Positions 22,945-35,000 of a stretch of 64,000 nt of DNA are shown here, one piece after another. Under the pieces are notes generated by a model. The model did not search any database. It saw only the letters and a list, made by a program, of their open reading frames with translations, and was not told the DNA's origin. Location: positions 136,842,738 through 136,906,737 of the forward strand of contig OY821520.1 in NCBI GenBank assembly GCA_963682025.1, read 5' to 3'. Within the stretch, counting starts at the first letter, position 1. Each line of letters opens with the position of its first letter. The stretch comes from Cordilura impudica (lineage: Eukaryota; Arthropoda; Insecta; Diptera; Scathophagidae). Both the position numbers and the translations under genes were made by a program.

Positions 22945-23086
22945 TTAGTCAAAGCGATGGCTGACAAAGTTATGTATGATATCTGTGGTGTGTTCATCTA
23001 ATCCGCAAATTTCCAAAATATTTTCAGATCGTGCTTCGGAATAGCTCATGGAACGTTTAAATTTCAATAAATTAAGTATGATGAAT
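22945..23086 (-). CDS. Ro60: Ro60 exon 5 (C-terminal end)
   Basis: The acceptor TTTGCCTTTCAG precedes ATTCATC. With the two bases carried from exon 4 it reads KFIILNLLKFKR, then SMSYSEARSENILEICGLDE and HTTDIIHNFVSHRFD, ending in TAA. The last 25 residues match the conserved Ro60 tail (GMLD-GFDTGALDVIRNFTLD in vertebrates). Too short to stand out as an ORF, but supported by phase and homology. Confidence 0.88.
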
Positions 23087-26000
23087 CTGAAAGGCAAAGA
23101 GAAACTATTTTTATTCCATATAATTTTTATTTTCTTTCTGGGTTAACCAAAAACCAGTTTTTTAATTCTCGGTTAACCAGTTCTTTTATTATTTGCTTTT
23201 AGTATAATATAATATCGTTAACGAAACCGATCTAAAATATTTTTTCGTATATTGAAATGTTGGCATATATTTACATATGTTATAAATTGATATGTAAACG
23301 GATACTTTTTGTATCTATTCTGAATTACTTTATAATGCAACTATGTAAATACGCCGTCATTTGTTGTTCTTACTGAATGTACTTTTTACTTTACTTTTCA
23401 ATTAAACCTCATCTTTACAACATGAACAAGTAAGAAAATTATAGTCGGTCTAGACCGACTATACGATACCCTATACCATGCGTTTAGAAACCCTATCTCT
23501 TAGGCCCAACTAACTGGACATTGAAAATAAGCAAAACCAAATTTGAGTGGGATTTTTATTAATTTTTTTGGCTGCAGATATGAAAAAGTTCATATCGGAT
23601 GCTATATCTATAAAGGGACTAGGTCCAAAAATGGACCGATCCTGATCATGTTTGGTAAAGTCTCTTGTATTTTGCAAAAATATGTACAAACAAAATTTGA
23701 GAAGAATCAGTGCAATATTTTTGTTTTTTAATAGATTTAAGTGAAGATCGGGAAGCAGCTCTATATGGGGTCAAAGGGATCATTTTTGGACTACTCATTA
23801 GTGGATGTAATGAACGCATACAAACCCGATTTGAGTAAGATCTATATGACAATTTGGATCTTATGGCAATTTATGTCGATTTCATATGGGTAATTTGTAT
23901 GGGGGCTAGGTCTGAACATGGACCGATTCTCACCAATTTCAATAGAGTTCATCCCATGGCCGATAAAAGCTTATATACCAAATTTCATCAAAATATATTC
24001 ATATTTGCGACCTGCAGTTTGATTACAAGCTTTACATGGACACACAGACGGACGGACGGACGGACGGACGGACATTGTTAAATCACCTCAGAAAGTGATT
24101 CTGATTCGATCGGTATAATTAAAGATGGGTCTAGGTCAAATATTTTTTGTTGTTACAAACAGCAGCACAAAGTCATTATACCCAAACCACATAGTGGTAT
24201 AGGGTATAAAAACTAACAGATTCTAACTACTTTTCAGTGCTCATTCAGAAAGTCAGATGATGAGATTTTGAATTAAAATTTTCATATTCTATCAAAAAAA
24301 TTCTAAGTTAAAAATTCTTGTTTTTTTTTTTTTTTTTTTTTTTTTTGTTTTTATATTTATTAAGTAAAATTTCCAGGGACCGTAACGGTTATAAATTTTA
24401 TTTTAAAAATTACATTTTAATCATTATTTCTTGAGTTTTATTTTTTGCTTACAAAATAAAAGTTATTTTCAGAGTTTTATGTATTTTGCGGATAATAAAA
24501 GTTATTTCAAGATTTTTATTTGTCCCTCAGAAAATAAGTGTTATTTATTGAGTTTTATTTATTGCTTAGAAAATAAAATTTATTTTTTGAGTTTTATTTT
24601 TTCCTCAGAAAATAAAAGTTATTTCTTGAGTTTTATATTTTACTTAGAGAATAACAGTTACTTTTTGAATTTTAGTTTTTTGGTTAAGAAAAAAATTTTT
24701 AAACTGAATAATAACTATATAAAAGAATTAATTTAATTTAACAAAAAAGAGCTTTTGCACGGACTCTGGCGATAAATTCGATCTTAAATCAGTTAATATT
24801 TTATATATATTTTTTTTTTCCTCCCAATATTTCATTATATCTGCATACACACCAATGGGTTTAGGATTGTAATTATCTATTTCGCTTATCGCCCTTTTCA
24901 TTTTATCCTCCAGCTCTCCATATTAGTCTTCATCCTCTGAATTGACTTCAATAGAGCTTAAGAACTCGTTTAATAGTGAACACGTGTTTGTGTTTTCAGG
25001 CGACGGGAAAGCATCTTGTGTTTCACCGTTTGAAAATGATGATAAGTCAGAAGACTGTTGCGCTACATCACTCTGCGCAAAGAGTAAATACATGTGTATA
25101 TATGTGCACAAATACAAAAATTTTTACAAACCTGACTTCCTTTTCCCCAAACAGTAAATATTTGCTGCTTAAGTTGCTTCAGATGGCACCTTGCATGCAT
25201 CAAACTAATTGGATTCTGGTTTAAAAGTCTACGTACTCGCGGGTGCAAATACACTGCAGAAACTACGACCTCATTCTTCATTAGAGCTTCATCCCGGTGT
25301 TGTAGGCAATTTTCCAAAATATCACTCTGCGCATTCTTCATTGCTTTCACTGTTACTGTTAGCTCCAGCCACAGTTTGTAAAAGTCGCCCATGTAAAGCT
25401 GTTCAGTTTGAAGCTTTTGTGTGGCAATAAAAACTGGCTTTAATGTATCAACAAGATTTTTTACTAAAACCCATTCCGATTGAGTCAAATTCGAAAAATC
25501 TTCAAAGTTATCTACACAGAAATCGTGCAATTTTAAAAGTTTTTCCAACATCGTATACGTTGACTTCCATCTTGTTGTAACATCTAACACTGGCTGAGGT
25601 AATCCCTGAGAGGAAACTGTAAATCTGAAATTTGTTTAAAATATATATATATGTACTTAGAACCCTAATGAATAAAATTCATGCCATCTGAGCTTACATT
25701 TACGATGGAGTCCTTAAAATTTTTACTAATCGGCGCTCCTTTTCAATAATGTTGAAAGACTCGATCTGTTTTAATAAGTCTAATAGAAAATTGTAATGTA
25801 TGAGCGGCGCATCTTATAGATTTAATAGAGTATATTTGTATATTTGTGTCTTAACAATTCTTCTTCGTCAAGTCGTTCATCATCAAGTTGATCATTTTCA
25901 TTGAGTACCTCTACAGCTTTGATCATATTGCGCCCATTATCGGTAGTGATGGAATATATTTGGCTTTTATCAATACGAAAATCGTCCAAAACAGCCTCTA

Positions 26001-29000
26001 TTTCAAGACTTAGGTTAATTGCGGTGTGTTTTTTGGATAGCTCAACTAGCCCAAGAGTCTTAACACAAATTTTATTGCCATCGTAATATTGTGCATTTAT
26101 ACCCAAAATTTTTTTGTCTGGTAGCAGTAACCATTTTTAAAGAAATAATTTTTTTTTAAGACATTACGAATGTCATTTGTAATTTCTTCATACCTCTCCG
26201 TAACTAGTGACATGACATTCCTTGAAGTTATGGGATTCATATTAAGACCATTAAAAATTTGCTCAATCAAAATTTTAAAGGTTTTTGAATCCAACAATGC
26301 AAAAGGCATTTTCTCAACAGTGACGAGCTCTACACAAGCGTTTTTTTCGCTTTCGGCCATGCTAACAGAAAACTTGTTTTTTTTTGCTACAGTTTTTTCT
26401 TGCTGCATTAATTCATAATTAAAAAACCATCTTTGTGTTTTTGCATCAAATGTCGTTTAATGTTTGATATGTAATTCCCTTGAAAAGACTTTTTACATAT
26501 TTTGCAAATAAAAAAAATTTTGCACTCTGATAAGCCATTTTTCTCGTAGAAGATATAGAATTCCCTTATAAAATTATTACGTTTGCGTCCCATTTCAACT
26601 TTTAAATAGAGTTCTGCGTATACGAGTTTTGCGTTAAGTTTTCTTTTAGATTAAACGAGGGATTTATTTTTAAATTTGCAAACAAACGCTTTTGTATTTA
26701 TTTTTTTATAATTAATGTTTATTTATTTATTTTATTTTATTTATTTAATTCAACTGGTAATACAAAAAGCCTTATCGGCCAAAAAATAAAGTATTACAAA
26801 GCAAATATATAATTCACTATGTCAACTACATAACATATTTTTAATAACCTTATATGTAACTTAAACTAATTATGTATGACATATTTAAATTCAATTAAAT
26901 GTAGACGTGTGGCTCCAAACCCAAAAACATCACAAAATCCCTTAATAAATAGAAAAACTAAAAAACTAAGTCCCAGCCAGAGAGCGATTAAAATGATTCA
27001 ACAGCATTTTCTTGTAAATATTTTTTGAACTAGAAAAATATCTTAGTGCAAGAGGCAGTTCGTTCCAAGTTCTCGCAACCCTAATTAAAAATGAATGTGT
27101 GAAAACTTCATAATGAATGAGAGGTATTAAAATTTGAGGATTTCGAGACGAATGCAAAAAGTTAAAGTTATTACATAAATCAATAGGAACACCACATTTA
27201 AGTGTTTTAAAAAAGCAAAGTAAAGTGCGTAGCATTACATAATTTTCAAAGGTACATCCCAAAAATTCTATAGCACAACTAGTTACATGGTCCCGAATTC
27301 TAAGATTATAAACAAATCACAATATTCTGTTAAAAATACGTTCAAGTTTGCCCAGAATAAAGTTTGATGAACCAGAAAAAACCTCTATGCCATAATTTAA
27401 ACTTGACATAAGAATAGCATAAGCCACACGGCGTTTGATGTATTTTGGCATATAACAATTAAGGGAATACAGCCTTCTTAAAACTAAAAACGTCTTGCTA
27501 GAAAGATGGTTAACATGTCGTTCAAACGAAAGATACTGATCTATATAAACTCCGAGACATTTTAAATTGTCCACAAATTGAATAGCTTCACCATTGATAG
27601 TAAGTAGTGGATGTAGGTAGATATGATTACCAATAACAAACTGAATGGCCTTTGTTTTAGAAGGATTTATCGTTAAATTATTGGCTGACATCCAGCTTGA
27701 GATTGATATCAAATGACTGTCAACAGAAGATTCAAAATTGTGTCCAAGGTTAGCCTCATTGAATAGCAATTGTACATCGTCAGCGAAAACAAACGATTGG
27801 CAAAAGTTGTTACACATAATTTCAATGCAGCTTTAAAATGAGATACTCTATTAATTATTTCTAATATTATGGGCAAGTTATTATATTTGAAACCACCCAT
27901 ATACTCTATGCTTTGCTTTGTTGTTTCTAAACTGCATCAAGACATCCGTAAATTTTGTTGATTCCTTGTGTGAATAACTGATTGGTTCTGAGCAAAAGTA
28001 ACAGTATGATAGCCAATGTTCCTCAAATATTTGTAGACGTACCATAAGCAGCTGATATTTATATCTATTATATTAATAGGCTAGGTGATTTCTTGTGACT
28101 GATGTTTTGTTCTACGGTTTTATCCCGATTTTGACCAAAAGTATATTATTTGAAAGGTATTTCTTTTTAGCCGTTTTGCAGATTTACAGATTTTTTAATT
28201 TTTTCCTTTGTTTTGATTAAACTGCATTTAAAGTTGCTACTAACACATACATAAAATTATACAATGCTATATGTGTGCTTATTTAATTTGTTAATGTGTT
28301 TGTAATAGAAACGAGTTTGTTTTTTGTGTTGATTCGTGAATTGACTATAATTGATTAGGGTCTTTATTTAATGGAAAAATAAAATGTAATGTAAGGTAAA
28401 TTAATGGACATTTTTCAGTGCTCTTGCGTAATTAAGTAAGTTTAAGGTTTCTTTACTAAGGAAATCGTTGATAAAAAACAGTGCTAGAATCATCTTTTTG
28501 CTTTAATTTGGGCTTAGCTGTCATCAATTTATCTTTAGTAGCTTTTGCATCAAATTTTACAATAACAGTTTTTTTCTTTGAATCCTTTTTGTTTTTTCTA
28601 CGCAGAAAATAAGCATCTGTAATGCATTGAGCATCTATATCAAGAGCAGCACTCCTTGATAATTCAACGACTGAATCCACAGCTGTAACATCATCAGCAA
28701 CCTCCAACGCACTAACAATACAATCGTTCTTCACTCGAGTATCATTAAGCAATTTTACAGATGACTTTAATTTTATAACTTCTTTTTTTAGTAAACGGTT
28801 TTCTTTTCCAACAGCACTCAATCTTTTTTTGTTTTCAGCTACCCCTTTTAATATGGTATCATACTGGTGTGACATGAAATTTAAGGAATTTTTTCCTAAC
28901 GAAATCTATCATAGCTTAAAATTTTGTGTACAAAGACATTACCTCACCCTTAAAACTTTTTTTTTTGCAAAGTTCAAGTAAAAAAAAAACAAAAATTAGA

Positions 29001-32000
29001 AAATCAACCATGTTTTAATTCTAATTTTGGTCTGATTTATTTCTATCTACTCCATTCTTATTTTTTTCCTTAAGACGCTCAACAAGGTTCTTTACAGTTC
29101 TTTTGTTTCGATATTTTTAAAGCTTCTTATACTCTTTCGATAGCTCCTCCACTCTTCCTCAGATAGCTCTTTACTGAGCCAATAGCTCTTAATCGGCCGA
29201 CATTGTGGGCCATTTGGAGTATTTAACATGCTATTGTTTTCATTAAGTAATTTTAGATTTGGATTTTGGTCGGGCCAAAATAATATTCAACCACTATAGG
29301 TTTTTATGAATGGAATAAGTAATTTGTTTAAGCACTTCCCTTGATAAATATTTCCATTAATTGACCCAGTACTTACAAAAGACCTTTTTCCTGCAAATTT
29401 CCTGCCAAATTAGGTTTTTATTTTTAAAATTTTTGTCGCTAAAAGAAGTTTGTGAGTTTGGATGCGGTATAGAATTGCCCGCTTTATTGTATGTTTCATT
29501 ATCCACGCATTTTTTTTCTCCAAGAAAAAATCATATAACTTTTTCGTCCTGATTTTAATCCCATTCTTTTGGTTATCGGAAACTTTTTCTATCTTTTGGT
29601 TTTTATGGGTTCACAATCTATTTCGTAATTTACAACGTTGCACAATTGTAAGAATTGTGTTGCATTTTTTGGCGACACCTCTCTGGTTTTTAGGAATTAC
29701 CAAAAGTACTTTTAGCGCTTCAAAATCAAAAAGTCATGCACTATTCAATGCCTAATGCATAAGCACAAAATTAAGCACAAAAGAAATTTTATTGTATTTT
29801 ATTGTATCCGTAACTGTTGCAAATGTTTTTCAATTATGTCGTACTATTTCGGATACTAATTTTATTATCGCAGACTGTATTTAATCATATACATGTATAT
29901 TCATATATATGTATATTTATTTTTTTAATAAAAAATTTTATTTTGAAACGCAAAACAAAAGTTTATACATTTTTGAAAATTTCATAAACTTACTTGGCAT
30001 TTGGATTTTTAGTTTCACGATATTTGTCCAAGAACTTACAAAGGAAATCAGAATTTTGTTTAGGATTACCACGGCCAGCCGTTGGAACAATACACAAAAA
30101 AACATCATAAACTTGTTCGCTCGATAAACCATTCAAAATAGGGGTGAATAAACGTTGGTTGTTCTTTAGATTCTATATAAGCAAAATGAAAAAAAAAAAA
30201 AAAACGCACAAGAAATTGTAAATAAAATCAAACAGGTTTTACCATAAACAAAGCAAAGATATAACCATACGAGTATAATTTCAACTCACCTCAACGGCAT
30301 CGTAAGTAGTAAAACCCAATTGTGTAGAATAGTGTTTTTCAAATTGAATCTTTTTCAATTTCATTTTATCCTCATACCAATAGAAAACATCTACTTTGGC
30401 TTCGCGTTTCGAATAGCCAAAGGACAAAGCTAGACAAGCATCGTAATATGATAATTTCTTGTGATTTTTTAAAAATTCTATAACAATAAAGAAAATATTA
30501 GTAAAATGATAAGATGAGATGAGAAACTGAGTTAGCAGCCATACTTTTTTTGTAATTCTTTTGTAAATTCAATGTGATATGCATGCGTAATTTTCCCGTA
30601 TCCGCATGCCAATGGAATGATTCTTTATACAGTTTAGCCAAATAGTCAAGCTTTAAAGCTTCCACTTTTTTGGTGGGCATTTGAGCTAAGTCACTGATGC
30701 CAACATCGTGCATTTTCATTAGCAAATGCACCGGATAAACATGCGATTTCTTGGCCAATTCAGTATTTTCGAGCATTTTTTGACAAATTTTCAAAATTTT
30801 CGGATTATCAAAATGATTAAAACGTGCCATTTTACGCCAGTATCTCAAGATTTGTAAGTATGACATTGTGGGTAATACAGCTTCCATTATGACGGGATGG
30901 CGTAACAAATGGCCAGGAACTTGTGTGTATGGCAGCTTAAATTTGCGTATAATTTTAATGGCTTCATGTTTTTTTTTAGTGGTGCGTAATTTTGAGATGG
31001 CAACTATCACAGAGGTTGGTGTTTCCGTGGAAGTTTTTTCTACACTTTTCTGTGGTTGCGCAATCTTTTTATCAGTTGCCACAGTTGTTTCATTGACATT
31101 GGCATCAGTGGCCGCAACAACAGCATCGTCAGCAGTAGCCGTGCAAGTAATACTACTTGACGTTTGCGCTGTTTCAACTTTTGTTTCAGCTTCTTTTATT
31201 AGTTCACTGCAAGTTTTAAAGAACTTTGATGCTACGTCCGCTGATCCTATAATGTCATCAGTTACATGACACAATTTTATCAAAGCCTTGTGAGTATAAC
31301 CATGTAGTCCTCTATGTTCTAACCACATTGTGCGTATGGCTTCGGGTGTTTGCATTTCATACCATGCAGTTACAGCTTTACGTACTGTTCTGGAAAATCC
31401 TTTATGGCCTTGTTCCTTGGCTATTAGAGTTGCATATTTGCAGAAGAGAAACAGATCATCATCGGTACGTACAAGTACTGGAAAAGCCTGTCGCATAGCA
31501 GATATCCATTTGACGTCAACCGATGATGCAAAGTAGGCGGCGTAAACAAAAAGAGTCTGCAAAAAGTTAAATTAAACAAAAATTAAAATCTAAGTCCATC
31601 AGATTATTAAAAATCCTTGCGATTAGAGCTGCGAAACGTAATAATTTTTTCGGAAACCCAGCATTAGGACTTTAAACAGTTCATATATATTAGAAAACTT
31701 TAAAACGACAACACTTCGCGTTAAAATTCCAAAGATGTTCTTATGTGGAAAAAAATTCTGAGAAAACGATCTTTAATTCTATAATTTTTATGAAAACAGC
31801 CAAGTCCACTAGTTGAAAAGGAAGTCCACACCATGATTCACCTTTTTCATATTTAAAATTATTATACCCTATACCACTATGTGGTAGGGGTATAATGACT
31901 TTGTTCTGATGTTTGTAACTACTAGAGCCATCTTTTATACCGATCGACTACCGATCAATCACTTTCTGAGTCGATTTAGCAATGTCCGCTCGTCCGTTCG

Positions 32001-35000
32001 TCCGTCCGTCCGTCCGAATAGTCGGTCTAGACCGACTATAATGTTCTTACTTGTTATACCCTATACCACCACGTCAGTCTTTGGTGTAGAGTTACACTAA
32101 ACTTTACCTATTAGGTACGGTGTATCCTGTCTAGAAATTACGAAAAAAAATTTACACGGCAGATATCTATACACTGATAGATAACTATTGAAACGTTGAA
32201 ATTACGGGCATTAATTTGACACACATCAATCGTTTTAACACACTTAGTCAGTGTTTGAAAGGTTGTTGATCTGAGTTTAGCAAACGCAGCAGCTAGTGCA
32301 TTATAAATAATACTCATGCTAGATACTGCATAAATTTTCATTATAAATACGGCCGTAAGATTATATAATTACTTTAACCCTTTCGGTACGGCTTTCGAAT
32401 TGCAGTGGTATATTGTAATTTATGTGTTTAATATGTTATACGTGTCTCCTGGAGTTGTTCAGTTAACGAAATGTGGCGCTGCTATGGCAGGGGAACTCAG
32501 TGGGGGCTTGCACAACATTGTACCATCCGTCATGTTTAGTGGTACCAATGTGTACCAACCGTCCAATAGAATATAGATAACACAAATAAAGAATAAAAAG
32601 ATAATTTGAATAAAAAACAAGTAAGAAAATTATAGTCGGTCTAGACCGACTATACGATACCCTATACCATGCGTTTAGAAACCCTATCTCATAGGCCCAA
32701 CTAACTGGACATTGAAAATAAGCAAAAACCAAATTTGAGTGGGATTTTTATTAATTTTTTTGACTGCAGATATGAAAAAGTTCATATCGGATGCTATATC
32801 TATAAAGGGACTAGGTCCAAAAATGGACCGATCCTGATCATGTTTGGTAAAGTCTCTTGTATTTTGCAAAAATATGTACGAACAAAATTTGAGAAGAATC
32901 AGTGCAATATTTTTGTTTTTTAATAGATTTAAGTGAAGATCGGGAAGCAGCTCTATATGGGGTCAAAGGGATCATTTTTGGACTACTCATTAGTGGATGT
33001 AATGAACGCATATAAACCCAATTTGAGTAAGATCTATATGACAATTTGGATCTTATGGCAATTTATGTCGATTTCATATGGGTAATTTGTATGGGGGCTA
33101 GGTCTGAACATGGACCGATTCTCACCAATTTCAATAGCGTTCATCCCATGGCCGATAAAAGCTTATATACCAAATTTCGTCAAAACATATTCATATTTGC
33201 GACCTGCAGTTTGATTACAAGCTTTACATGGACACACAGACGGACGGACGGACGGACGGACGGACGGACGGACGGACATTGTTAAATCAACTCAGAAAGT
33301 GATTCTGATTCGATCGGTATAATTAAAGATGGGTCTAGGTCAAATATTTTTGGTTGTTACAAACAGCAGCACAAAGTCATTATACCCAAACCACATAGTG
33401 GTATAGGGTATAACAAGAGTGTAGAATTCGGCTAGGCCGAATTTTTGATACCCTCCACCTGCATCTTAATCTCAATATTACAACCAATACGGCTACCACT
33501 TTAAAACTGTTGTCGGTACTGAAATTTAAATTTCGAATACCAATTACATTTAAAGTTAATTGCTTTCCTTGTTAGCCAGTTTCTATTATCATTCCTTGTT
33601 ATAAAAAACAATGATCGTGTCTTCTATAGAAAGAATTCGTTACTATTTGAAAAATGGCATTATTATACCCTATACCACTATGTGGTTTGGGTATAATGAC
33701 TTTGTGCTGCTGTTTGTAACAACAAAAAATATTTGACCTAGACCCATCTTTAATTATACCGATCGAATCAGAATCACTTTCTGAGTTGATTTAGCAATGT
33801 CCGTCATTCCGTCCGTCCGTCTGTGTGTCCATGTAAACCTTGTAATCAAACTGCAGGTCGCAAATATGAATATATTTTGATGAAATTTGGTATATAAGCT
33901 TTTATCGACCATGGGATGAACGCTATTGAAATTGGTGAGAATCGGTCCATGTTCAGACCTAGCCCCCATACAAATTACCCCTATGAAATCGACATAAATT
34001 GCCATAAGATCCAAATTGTCATATAGATCTTACTCAAATTGGGTTTGTATGCGTTCATTATATCCATTAATGAGTAGTCCAAAAATGATCCCTTTGGCCC
34101 CATATAGACTGCTTCCCGATCTTCACTTAAATCTATTAAAAACAAAAATATTGCACTGATTCATCTCAAATTTTGTTTGTATATATTTTTGCAAAATACA
34201 AGAGACTTTACCAAACATGATCAGGATTGTCCATTTTTGGACCTAGTCCCCATATAGATATAGCATCCGATATGAACTTTTTCATATCTGCAGCCAAAAA
34301 AATTAATAAAAATCCAACTCAAATTTGGTTTTCGCTTATTTTCTATGTCCAGTTAGTTGGGCCTAAGAGATAGGGTTTCTAAACGCATGGTATAGGGTAT
34401 CGTATAGTCGGTCTAGACCGACTATAATTTTCTTACTTGTTTTTCTATTACTAGAGTAAAAAATCCCTAATGTAAAGCCCTAAACACATTCACTGCGAGT
34501 TGTGAGTGCGAGAAAAAACGAGATGAGACAGTATGATTTTTTCTAATGTGGAAGCGAGATCGAGAGTAAAGTTTTTTTGTGTGGCGTTGCCAGCTTAGGT
34601 TGTAAAAACACTCGCGAGGGAAATAGAATTGATTCGATTTTCTGTGCGAGAAACATCAGATGACAGGAGAATTAGCTGTATTTATGAACATATGACAGGA
34701 GAATCAGTGTGTATTTATTGTATTGCGCATTGTGACTTGCGAAATGATAAGTTGTTTTGCATTTAGATGATTTTGTAAAAGCACAACAGTAAAATTCTCG
34801 CATGCAAAAAGCTTATTTTTACTCGCACTCGCAACTCGCAGCGAATGTGTTAAGGGCTTAACTCATCATATAACGCAACCAGCATTATAACAACCAAAGT
34901 TTGATCCCTATAAGAAAGTTTTGAGATAATTCATGTGAATTCAAAAAAAATCAACTGATTTGCAGATATTAATGTTTAAAAAAAAAATTTTTTAATATAT

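Noticed and set aside
24431..24736. 101-codon ORF with a 13-residue repeat
   Set aside because: Created by a 39-bp tandem repeat whose period is a multiple of three; composition is A/T noise.
27900..28060. Minus-strand text resembling a vWA strand (NIGYHTVTFAQNQSVIH, KFTDVLMQF)
   Set aside because: First considered as a missing Ro60 exon. Exons 3 and 4 at 30477-29994 already supply that part of the domain in phase, and this stretch needs a frameshift and has no splice sites.
30868..31269. 133-codon plus-strand ORF
   Set aside because: Antisense shadow of Ro60 exon 2; no homology or start context of its own.
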